This document shows positions 1 to 4,787 of a stretch of DNA of 5,299 bases, one piece after another (position 1 is the stretch's first letter; every line of letters begins with the position of its first letter). The translations under genes were made by a program, and so were the position numbers. This DNA is from an uncultured Collinsella sp. (GTDB taxonomy: Bacteria; Actinomycetota; Coriobacteriia; Coriobacteriales; Coriobacteriaceae), in contig CABSMB010000115.1 of the NCBI GenBank assembly GCA_902478705.1, forward strand, positions 1-5,299, read 5' to 3'. The notes beneath the pieces were generated by a model, which did no database searches, was not told the origin of the DNA, and saw nothing but the letters and a program-made list of their open reading frames with translations.

Positions 1-324
1 GATCTGGTTGTCGTCGTTGAGCACGGCGAGCTTAACGGTAGTGGAGCCCACGTCGATGCCCAGATGCAGGTTGCCACGAGCGTTCTCGGGGTTGAAGATC
101 GCGCCTTCGGGGGCGTGGGCGGCGGTGGTGACTGCGGGCTCGGCGGTGGCGGGCTCGCTAGCGACGGACGTCTCACCTGTCGCGTTCTTGGCATCGGCAA
201 CTGCCTCGGCAACTTTCTCGGCAGCTGCGGTCGCGGCCTTCTGCGCGGCATCCACCACGGCGGGTGCAGCCTCACGCGCGGCAGCGACCATACGGTCCTT
301 AATGCCCTCGACGAGTTTGCTCAT
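1..324 (-). CDS. Acyl-CoA dehydratase activase (BadF/BadG/BcrA/BcrD ATPase family), N-terminal part, truncated by window edge
   Basis: Only the first 108 codons are present and the frame is still open at base 1. Residues 89-98 read GIDVGSTTVK, the phosphate-1 motif of the ASKHA-fold ATPases that activate 2-hydroxyacyl-CoA dehydratases (HgdC/BadF type). In that family the activase uses ATP hydrolysis to drive an electron into the dehydratase through an iron-sulfur cluster; the cluster cysteines would lie beyond the window. The ATG at 324 follows an AGGAGAG ribosome binding site by a few bases. The start lies only 11 bp after the stop of the TetR gene upstream, so the two are probably co-transcribed and the regulator may control this gene. 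About 85 residues precede the ATPase fold and are rich in Ala, Lys and Glu, unlike classical activases, which begin almost directly at the GID motif. Coriobacteria and clostridia also have very large activase-dehydratase fusions; whether this is one cannot be seen. Family assignment is fairly sure, substrate unknown. Confidence 0.8.
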   Translation of the reverse strand, partial: MSKLVEGIKDRMVAAAREAAPAVVDAAQKAATAAAEKVAEAVADAKNATGETSVASEPATAEPAVTTAAHAPEGAIFNPENARGNLHLGIDVGSTTVKLAVLNDDNQI

Positions 325-335
325 TGTCTCTCCTC

Positions 336-1046
336 TTAGTTGTTGGACTCGACGGTTGCGACGGTGTCGGCCGCGTCCTCGAGCTGCAAGTTCAATAACT
401 TCATGCCGTATTCCGGCACGTTGATATCGATGGGTTGTCCATACAGGTCACCAGGGCGCACAAAAGCGAGCACCGTCATAATGCGCGCCATGGCCTCGGG
501 CGATTCGGTGAGCCCGCGCTCAAACCAGCGCTGAATCATGCCGACCTCGGCACTCACGACATAGGTGACGTAGTAGTCAAAGAACGTGCCCAGCGCCAGG
601 CCCAAAATGCCCGTCTGCGCACGCGGCACCACAGCCTCACGCGCGGTGTCGATGATCCTTTTAATGAAGGCCTGGTCGCCGCCCGGACCCAGCAGCGCAC
701 CGATTAAGTCGCGGTTGGCCGCAAGATAACGCAGCAGCTCAACCGAACCGGGCGCCGGCTCGAGCTCATCGATGTTGTGATAGAGATCGGGCAGCTGAGC
801 TGCAGTGATGAGCTCAATGTGCTCACGGATCTCGGCCAGCAAGCCGTCCTCGATTTGATTGATAAAGTCGGGAATATCGCGGTAGTGCGAATAGAACGTG
901 CGGCGCGTAAGGCCGGCACGCTCGGTGAGTGACGCGACATTAATGCGCGAAAGGTCGCCGCTTTCGGCAAGCTCGCTGGCAAGTGCCTGGCGAAGGGCAC
1001 GCTGCGAGCGAAGGGACCGGCGATCGCATTTCTCGAGCTGGGACAA
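336..1046 (-). CDS. TetR/AcrR-family transcriptional regulator
   Basis: This 236-residue protein has a TetR-type helix-turn-helix at about residues 36-55 (INVASLTERAG followed by TRRTFYSHY), the most conserved part of the family. The remainder is the helical ligand and dimer domain, with a YY-containing helix near residue 170 reminiscent of the DhaS-like subgroup. The start is a TTG at 1046, chosen because a strong AAGGAGG (1051-1057) sits four bases upstream and no ATG lies nearby in frame ahead of the HTH. The stop is 11 bp before the activase start, so the gene heads a likely operon and is a candidate local regulator of it. Two palindromes made of GCACA/TGTGC units lie upstream, one overlapping an extended -10 box, which suggests autorepression. 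The ligand cannot be told; an acyl-CoA or related acid is a guess from the neighbour. Family membership is near certain. Confidence 0.9.
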   Translation of the reverse strand: MSQLEKCDRRSLRSQRALRQALASELAESGDLSRINVASLTERAGLTRRTFYSHYRDIPDFINQIEDGLLAEIREHIELITAAQLPDLYHNIDELEPAPGSVELLRYLAANRDLIGALLGPGGDQAFIKRIIDTAREAVVPRAQTGILGLALGTFFDYYVTYVVSAEVGMIQRWFERGLTESPEAMARIMTVLAFVRPGDLYGQPIDINVPEYGMKLLNLQLEDAADTVATVESNN

Positions 1047-1050
1047 GCGT

Positions 1051-1057
1051 CCTCCTT
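1051..1057 (-). promoter_or_regulatory. Ribosome binding site deciding a TTG start
   Basis: On the minus strand AAGGAGG lies four bases before the TTG at 1046. It is the strongest Shine-Dalgarno match near the 5' end of the TetR gene and is the reason for calling the non-ATG start. Confidence 0.75.
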
Positions 1058-1067
1058 GTTACTCAGC

Positions 1068-1085
1068 CTGTGCGCTATTGCACAG
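1068..1085. promoter_or_regulatory. Inverted repeat upstream of TetR gene, possible operator 1
   Basis: CTGTGC and GCACAG form perfect 6-bp arms around a 6-bp spacer. The site lies 22 bp upstream of the TTG start and would fall just downstream of the predicted transcription start. It uses the same GCACA/TGTGC unit as the palindrome at 1098-1112, so both could be bound by the TetR protein encoded next to them. Binding is inferred from position and symmetry only. Confidence 0.45.
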
Positions 1086-1092
1086 TGCGAGT

Positions 1093-1101
1093 ATTATTGC
1101 A
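1093..1101 (-). promoter_or_regulatory. Extended -10 promoter element for the TetR-activase operon
   Basis: Read on the minus strand, TGC is followed by AATAAT, five of six matches to the consensus -10 hexamer with the TG of an extended -10. Transcription would begin near 1086, leaving a leader of about 40 bases before the TTG start. It shares bases with the palindrome at 1098-1112. No -35 match supports it, so confidence is modest. Confidence 0.35.
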
Positions 1102-1112
1102 CACCGTGTGCA
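1098..1112. promoter_or_regulatory. 15-bp palindrome, possible operator 2 of TetR gene
   Basis: TGCACAC-C-GTGTGCA has perfect 7-bp arms around one central base. On the minus strand it runs straight into TGCAATAAT (1101-1093), an extended -10 element with five of six matches to TATAAT, so a bound repressor would cover the promoter. No good -35 box is seen, in keeping with an extended -10 promoter. The palindrome is seen directly; its operator role is inferred. Confidence 0.5.
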
Positions 1113-1136
1113 TCAACACGTAAAGGCAATATTTTG

Positions 1137-1169
1137 AATGCGACAAAAGGACAGTCCCTTTGTCGCATT
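1137..1169 (-). terminator. Tight hairpin abutting HAD stop codon (terminator-like or REP-like element)
   Basis: The 33 bases form a 15-bp stem with a 3-base loop: AATGCGACAAAGGGA pairs with TCCTTTTGTCGCATT on the minus strand, with one G-U pair and no mismatch. It begins inside the TAA stop (1168-1170) of the HAD phosphatase gene and would protect or end that transcript. A U tract after the stem is missing, so it is not a textbook intrinsic terminator. The core GGGAC-TG-TCC resembles the palindromic cores of dispersed REP-type elements, an alternative reading that needs genome-wide copies to prove. Confidence 0.5.
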
Positions 1170-2031
1170 ATTCGATAACGGTGCGGGAATTCTGCTTATG
1201 CATGGTAGCGAGCATGTGTTTGGGGACGGCGTGGACCATGCAGCTGCCGATAGTCGCGCTCGCGGCGGCCTTGGCTGCATCGCTTGCGTTTTTGGTCGCG
1301 TAGCTGTGACGGAAACGCTTGAGCATGGCGATATCGTTGCCGCCGTCGCCGTAGACCGCGACCTCGTCCTCGGCAATACCGTAGTAGCCCGCCAGCCACG
1401 CCACGCTCTCGCCCTTGTTGCACGCCACGTCCGTGATCTCGAACATCACCGGATCGAACGGCGCGTTGACCACGCGGTCCGATCGCTCAGCCAAATATGC
1501 CTTAAGGTCGCGCTCCAGCTCGGGCGAGGTCACGCGGCAGTTGATTTTGCACACGTCATGACGCAGGATGTCACCGATCGACTGGTCGAAATACTGTTCC
1601 TCGTGATACCCGCCACGTGCACGCATGCCGCGCATCACGATGCGCTTGATAGGACTGTCCTTTTTAAAGCCCGCCTGGTGCATCTCGAACGAACCGCTCG
1701 AGAACATGCCGTCGGGCGTGGAGCAGTCGAAGCAAATGTCCGGGAACGCCTTGAGCAGTTCCTCGGTAACCTGCGGGTCGATGGTCCAGGTCTTGAGCAC
1801 CTCACCATGGCTGTCGCGCACGATGGATCCGTTGGAGCAGCAGGCGTCGAGTGCCAGACCTGTGAAGCCATGCTCGCCGATCGGCAGCGTCGAGCGTCCG
1901 GTCGCGGGAACCACATGCAGCCCGGCTTCGGTCAGCTCGCGAATGGCGCGGCGGATGGTTCCGTCGGCCTCGTGTAGGGCATTCAGCAGCGTTCCGTCTA
2001 AGTCACTCGCAAACATCTTGATCATGGGCAT
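1168..2031 (-). CDS. Cof-type HAD-IIB family hydrolase (sugar phosphate/FMN phosphatase-like)
   Basis: The protein of 287 residues has the full HAD catalytic set: DLDGT (Asp10 nucleophile and Asp12 acid/base) at the N-terminus, ATGR (Thr44, motif II), NKGE (Lys206, motif III) and GDGGND (Asp229 and Asp233, Mg2+ binding) near residues 228-233. The cap domain between motifs II and III, about residues 85-190, is the type expected of Cof/YidA-like enzymes. These are cytosolic Mg2+-dependent phosphatases for sugar phosphates, pyridoxal phosphate or FMN; the substrate cannot be read from sequence. The length is normal. ATG at 2031 follows AAGGAG by four bases; the ATG two codons later (2025) has a spacing of ten and is equally possible. 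The frame stays open upstream to 2166, but those codons precede the domain and are not needed. The start region lies inside a perfect 22-bp inverted repeat. The gene stands alone between the MFS gene and the TetR gene and is probably its own transcription unit. Confidence 0.92.
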   Translation of the reverse strand: MPMIKMFASDLDGTLLNALHEADGTIRRAIRELTEAGLHVVPATGRSTLPIGEHGFTGLALDACCSNGSIVRDSHGEVLKTWTIDPQVTEELLKAFPDICFDCSTPDGMFSSGSFEMHQAGFKKDSPIKRIVMRGMRARGGYHEEQYFDQSIGDILRHDVCKINCRVTSPELERDLKAYLAERSDRVVNAPFDPVMFEITDVACNKGESVAWLAGYYGIAEDEVAVYGDGGNDIAMLKRFRHSYATKNASDAAKAAASATIGSCMVHAVPKHMLATMHKQNSRTVIE

Positions 2032-2080
2032 GCCTCTCCTTCGTCTGCACGATATTGTAGACGAAGGAGAGGCATGCCCA
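2025..2080. promoter_or_regulatory. 22-bp perfect inverted repeat spanning HAD leader, RBS and start codon
   Basis: Arms 2025-2046 and 2059-2080 are exact reverse complements, separated by 12 bp. The left arm contains the AAGGAG ribosome binding site and the ATG at 2031. A transcript reading through from the MFS gene would fold this into a very stable stem hiding both, which would block HAD translation. A transcript begun inside the element at about 2046-2048 would lack the upstream arm and be free. There is no U tract, so it does not look like an intrinsic terminator. It may alternatively be a DNA operator. The repeat is seen directly; either role is inferred. Confidence 0.7.
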
Positions 2081-2081
2081 A
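2054..2081 (-). promoter_or_regulatory. Candidate promoter of the HAD gene inside the palindrome
   Basis: On the minus strand TACAAT (2059-2054, five of six matches to TATAAT) lies 16 bp after TTGGGC (2081-2076, TTG conserved). The predicted start at about 2046 gives a leader of roughly 15 bases that carries the ribosome binding site but only one arm of the inverted repeat. The -35 is weak, so this is a moderate call. Confidence 0.4.
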
Positions 2082-2140
2082 ACAATGCCGTCCCGGCGCG
2101 ACGTGCCACTGCCTCCACAAATTCACGGTCCCCCAGCGCC

Positions 2141-3403
2141 TTAAGACATTCGCCATAAGCGACTTTTCAGCCGATTAAACAGCGCCGTCGTCAACGTCAG
2201 CACCGCCAACATGCCTGCGAATACAATCGCCGGTGTCCATCGATCATATGCGAGCCCGTAAACCAATTGGCCAATAGGCGTTGCACAGGAAAGCGTCATA
2301 TAAACGAGTGCCAGCACTTTTCCGCAGAGTTCCTTTGGCGCTGACCGCTGAACGAATGAAACGATTTCGACCGATGTAATGCTTGCCCACGCCATAACCC
2401 ATGCCGAGCCGGCCGCAAGCGCGGCAAACGCTAATTCATCAGGACCGCTCAGTAGTGCGACAATAATCGGTACGACTCCAAAACTAATCATCGCAACATA
2501 TCGACATATGCCCTTGAAGGAAAAACGATGCGGCCAAATACCGACCAAACCACTGCCGACAAGACCACCCAAGCCCATAGCCACCTCAATAATCCCAACA
2601 AAGGATGATTGCATCCCGAGATGCTTTGCAACAATAACGGGAGCACCAATCGTTAACCCAACTAACGTAAGGTTCAAAATAGCCGCAAGCAGAAACACAA
2701 CGAGCAATGATGCGTTTTGAAACAGGTACCGAATCGACTCCCGAAAATCGCTTCGGCATGTCGAGCAAGTCGTACTGTCCCCTGTCATTCCAGATGAGGC
2801 ATTTTGCTTGAGTGCGCCCCCGAACAGTAGGGCTGACATCGCAAACGTCAACGCCGCGGTTTCGCATAGAGCATCGATACCAAAGCACCCATAGACTGCC
2901 GTCCCGACTACAGGCCCCAAGATATTGCTCGCCATGGTTATCTGCGAGACCAACGCAGTGGCACGCTCAACCTTTTCTGGGCCCGTCATGCGCACCGTCT
3001 CAATTTGAAGCATCGGCTTCAGCAGCGATTGGATGCCATATTGGACGCAAAGCATTGCTGCCACGACAACCGCAAGAGGCAGCGACCGCTTCATGGGGAT
3101 AAACAACAGCGATGCAGCCATCAGAACAATGCCGAGTACCACAAGAACCCCGCGATGTCTCCCGCGATCCGCCAAGATTCCGCCAGCCGGAGTCGCAAGT
3201 ATGCCCGGCACGAACGCTATCGCCGCGACGGCACCATATAACGTTGATGAGCCGCTGCAATCGAACAAGTAAAGCGGGCACGCAAAGCACAGTGCCGACA
3301 ACATCGAATACGCGCACAGCCGTGCAACAAGAAGACCGAAAAGCCTGATAGATCGCACTGTTTTTTGCGCCAACGAGACACTACTCCTCCGCATTCCAGC
3401 CAT
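2141..3403 (-). CDS. MFS transporter, probable drug/metabolite exporter
   Basis: The 420-residue product has the length and hydrophobicity pattern of a 12-helix major facilitator. Motif A appears after helix 2 as GGILADRGRHRG (residues 74-85), and GPVVGTAVYG (163-172) resembles the motif C glycine pattern of antiporter-type exporters in helix 5. The central cytoplasmic loop, about residues 199-225, is polar and contains a CSTC pair (213-216). It would sit in the inner membrane and export small molecules by proton exchange; the substrate is unknown. The ATG at 3403 was chosen because the frame extends further upstream (to 3481) only through the operator region; a GAGGG lies about seven bases before it, and ATG at 3394 is an alternative. 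It follows a TetR gene by 100 bp on the same strand, the common layout of a repressed efflux pump. A sampled 60-bp stretch (2581-2640) is 45% GC against 67% in the HAD gene (1381-1440), a hint of separate origin. Confidence 0.88.
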   Translation of the reverse strand: MAGMRRSSVSLAQKTVRSIRLFGLLVARLCAYSMLSALCFACPLYLFDCSGSSTLYGAVAAIAFVPGILATPAGGILADRGRHRGVLVVLGIVLMAASLLFIPMKRSLPLAVVVAAMLCVQYGIQSLLKPMLQIETVRMTGPEKVERATALVSQITMASNILGPVVGTAVYGCFGIDALCETAALTFAMSALLFGGALKQNASSGMTGDSTTCSTCRSDFRESIRYLFQNASLLVVFLLAAILNLTLVGLTIGAPVIVAKHLGMQSSFVGIIEVAMGLGGLVGSGLVGIWPHRFSFKGICRYVAMISFGVVPIIVALLSGPDELAFAALAAGSAWVMAWASITSVEIVSFVQRSAPKELCGKVLALVYMTLSCATPIGQLVYGLAYDRWTPAIVFAGMLAVLTLTTALFNRLKSRLWRMS

Positions 3404-3416
3404 AAGCCTGCCCTCT

Positions 3417-3437
3417 ATACATACCATTAGTATGTAT
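3417..3437. promoter_or_regulatory. Operator-like palindrome just upstream of MFS gene
   Basis: ATACATAC and GTATGTAT are perfect 8-bp arms around a 5-bp centre. The site ends 13 bp before the MFS start codon, over the expected promoter or leader. Bases 3419-3437 match 3484-3502 at 16 of 19 positions, consensus ACATACCrTTrGTATsTAT. Spacing and symmetry fit TetR-family operators. The adjacent TetR protein is the natural candidate to bind it; that is inference. Confidence 0.65.
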
Positions 3438-3448
3438 TTAATGACTTG

Positions 3449-3471
3449 AAAAGGGCAGCCGTGGCTACCCT
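3449..3471 (-). terminator. Short terminator-like hairpin between TetR and MFS genes
   Basis: On the minus strand AGGGTAGCC and GGCTGCCCT pair over nine positions (one G-U) with a very small loop and end in TTTT (3452-3449). It lies 33 bp after the TetR stop, between the two operator copies. It could end or attenuate the tetR transcript so that MFS expression depends on its own promoter. The U tract is short, so termination may be partial. Confidence 0.45.
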
Positions 3472-3483
3472 CACAAATCAATT

Positions 3484-3502
3484 ACATACCGTTGGTATCT
3501 AT
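3484..3502. promoter_or_regulatory. Second operator-like palindrome, directly after TetR stop
   Basis: ATACC-GTT-GGTAT lies at the centre of a 19-bp sequence that matches the copy at 3419-3437 in 16 positions; the two centres are 65 bp apart. It ends one base before the TAA (3504-3506) of the TetR gene. Two copies about six helical turns apart could allow cooperative or looped repression of the MFS gene. Confidence 0.6.
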
Positions 3503-3503
3503 A

Positions 3504-4166
3504 TTACCACCCGGCACGGTTCCATACGTCCCAAATCTGGGCCGTTGTCTGGAGCACTTCATCACCCAAATCAAGCCCCACCGCGGCCGCCATCTGCGCC
3601 AAGCATTGCGCGCGAGCGAGCATTCGGTCCTTGGATTCAAGCGGACGGAACAATGGCAGCAGCCAAAGATTCGCCAACAACGATATGGCCTCCGCCGCTT
3701 CGCGCGGGCATTCGCACGCAATGGAGCCGTCGGCGATGCCCTCCTCGATCACTGGCAAGAGACAGCCATCGGCCGACTCGTCAAACGAGCCCTGGTACTG
3801 CATCGCCAGTAGACGCGAACTTTTTGCCGGATCCGCCGCAGGATGCATGCGTGCCCATAGCTCAATTTGTGGAACGACTGACTCGGGCGCATACAGCCGC
3901 TTGAGCTTTTGGGCTCCGGTCATATTACCGATACCAAGCATTGAGCGACGGTGCTCAACAATCGGAGCCATTGCCCGATCAAATGCGGCGTTGAAAATCT
4001 CCTCTTTGCTCTTAAAGTGATGATAGACCGCACCCTTGGTCATGCCATCGAGGCGGTTGACGATATCTTGAATGCTCGTCCCCTCATAACCCTGTACGCA
4101 GAATAGCTCCAGCGCCGCGTCGAGAATCTTCGCGACAGTCTCCTCGGGATATTTATTACGACCCAT
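3504..4166 (-). CDS. TetR/AcrR-family regulator, likely repressor of the adjacent MFS gene
   Basis: The 220-residue product opens with the typical TetR N-terminus (helix 1 around KILDAALELF, residues 13-22) and a helix-turn-helix at 31-51 (TSIQDIVNRL then TKGAVYHHFKSK). The C-terminal helices, which bind ligand and form the dimer, are not family-diagnostic. Start: ATG at 4166 places MGRNKYPEET at the N-terminus, as is common in the family; the frame runs back to another ATG at 4202, which coincides with a predicted transcription start and could give a leaderless form with 12 more residues. The gene lies 100 bp upstream of the MFS gene in the same direction, with two operator-like palindromes between, so it most likely represses the exporter. 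A sampled stretch (3961-4020) is 47% GC, low for this window, like the MFS gene. Confidence 0.9.
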   Translation of the reverse strand: MGRNKYPEETVAKILDAALELFCVQGYEGTSIQDIVNRLDGMTKGAVYHHFKSKEEIFNAAFDRAMAPIVEHRRSMLGIGNMTGAQKLKRLYAPESVVPQIELWARMHPAADPAKSSRLLAMQYQGSFDESADGCLLPVIEEGIADGSIACECPREAAEAISLLANLWLLPLFRPLESKDRMLARAQCLAQMAAAVGLDLGDEVLQTTAQIWDVWNRAGW

Positions 4167-4208
4167 AATCCGTCCATCCACAACGCAAGTCTTGTGCCTC
4201 ATTGCAGC

Positions 4209-4238
4209 ATTTTAACGTTGCGGATGGTAGACGGTCGA
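4209..4238 (-). promoter_or_regulatory. Candidate promoter of the TetR-MFS module
   Basis: On the minus strand TCGACC (4238-4233, four of six matches to TTGACA) stands 18 bp before TAAAAT (4214-4209, five of six matches to TATAAT). The predicted start falls at about 4202-4203, on the first in-frame ATG of the TetR gene. The promoter lies in the 74-bp gap after the P-II gene, so the module need not depend on nitrogen-gene transcription. Confidence 0.45.
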
Positions 4239-4240
4239 TT

Positions 4241-4579
4241 CTACACCGCGGCGGGGCCGTGTTCGCCGGTACGGATGCGGATGACTTCCTCGACCGGCTC
4301 GACCCAGATCTTGCCATCTCCAACGGCGCCGGTGCGGGCGGCGTTGCAAATGATGTCGACAATTCCGTCGACATGTTCATCGGCGCAGATAAGGGTGAAC
4401 TGCACCTTAGGGATCGTGTTGACAAGCAACTCGTTGCCGCGCACGTATTCCTTCCAGCCATGCTGCGCGCCGCAGCCCTGCACCTGGTTGATGGTCATAC
4501 CGCGAACATCAGCAGCAAACAGCGCGTCTTTAAGAACCTCAAGCTTTTCCTGGCGCACGATAGCCGTGATCTTTTTCAT
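4241..4579 (-). CDS. P-II family nitrogen regulatory protein
   Basis: The 112-residue protein has the normal P-II length and pattern: an N-terminal ferredoxin-like fold (MKKITAIVR), a T-loop around residues 35-58 (GCGAQHGWKEYVRGNELLV then PKV) and the C-terminal signature TGAVGDGKIWVEPVEEVIRIRTGE-like block, residues 83-106. P-II trimers bind ATP/ADP and 2-oxoglutarate and control ammonium channels and nitrogen enzymes through the T-loop. At the position of the uridylylated Tyr51 of enteric GlnB the residue is Val46, with Tyr45 just before it, so classical GlnD-type uridylylation is doubtful; this GW-x-EYVRG variant is, from memory, seen in other Gram-positive P-II proteins. The ATG at 4579 follows AGAGG by eight bases. 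It lies downstream of the ammonium channel gene in the same direction, so the product is probably the GlnK-type partner that gates the channel. Whether to name it glnB or glnK is open. Confidence 0.95.
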   Translation of the reverse strand: MKKITAIVRQEKLEVLKDALFAADVRGMTINQVQGCGAQHGWKEYVRGNELLVNTIPKVQFTLICADEHVDGIVDIICNAARTGAVGDGKIWVEPVEEVIRIRTGEHGPAAV

Positions 4580-4682
4580 AATGAATTCCTCTCAATAATC
4601 AACGTATCCCTTTACATGAGACGCGGGTTTCCCAGGTGCCGCAAACCAACCTCAGAGATCATAAAAATTCAACTGACTGGTC
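4580..4682. other. amtB-glnB intergenic region, glnB leader part
   Basis: This stretch holds the AGAGG ribosome binding site of the P-II gene (4588-4592), one copy of the 18-bp direct repeat (4626-4643) and a possible -10 hexamer TATGAT on the minus strand (4663-4658, five of six matches) without a convincing -35. If that promoter is used, the P-II leader is about 70 bases long and contains the repeat. No open frame here looks real. Confidence 0.4.
4626..4643 (+). repeat. Direct repeat copy 1 (18 bp)
   Basis: GGTTTCCCAGGTGCCGCA matches the sequence at 4689-4706 in 17 of 18 positions, 63 bp away. This copy lacks the flanking arms of the inverted-repeat element, so it looks like a partial duplicate of its left arm, but it can still pair with the right arm near 4768-4784. 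Confidence 0.7.
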
Positions 4683-4688
4683 TTAGCA

Positions 4689-4706
4689 GGTTTCCCAAGT
4701 GCCGCA
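4689..4706 (+). repeat. Direct repeat copy 2 (18 bp)
   Basis: GGTTTCCCAAGTGCCGCA is the second copy of the 4626-4643 repeat, with one difference (A for G). It forms most of the left arm of the long inverted repeat at 4683-4791. Confidence 0.7.
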
Positions 4707-4730
4707 GATTGCCGTGAAAGAGGAGCGAAG

Positions 4731-4744
4731 CGTACTTAAGTACG
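4731..4744. repeat. 14-bp perfect palindrome at the apex of the inverted repeat
   Basis: CGTACTTAAGTACG equals its own reverse complement. In RNA it gives a 5-bp stem with a TTAA loop, capping the longer structure at 4683-4791. Confidence 0.7.
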
Positions 4745-4787
4745 TGAGCGACGATTGAACAGCAAGGTGTGGTGCTTGGGGAAGCTG

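Noticed and set aside
1650..1661. AGGACTGTCCT palindrome inside the HAD gene, similar to the core of the 1137-1169 hairpin
   Set aside because: It is short, lies in coding sequence encoding conserved-looking residues and has no matching flanks, so chance is the simplest reading.
1138..1977. Long plus-strand open frame (279 codons) opposite the HAD gene
   Set aside because: It mirrors the minus-strand HAD frame in high-GC sequence, shows no domain, and its start lies in the hairpin at 1137-1169. The minus frame carries all HAD motifs.
2025..2080. Intrinsic terminator for the MFS gene
   Set aside because: The stem is strong, but neither strand has a U tract after it and it overlaps the start of the next gene.
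3404..3481. N-terminal extension of the MFS protein up to 3481
   Set aside because: The extra 26 codons run through the operator palindrome and terminator-like hairpin and do not resemble an MFS N-terminus.
4202..4717. Plus-strand open frame over the P-II gene and the intergenic repeats
   Set aside because: It is antisense to a clear P-II gene, runs through repeats and has no recognisable motif or ribosome binding site.
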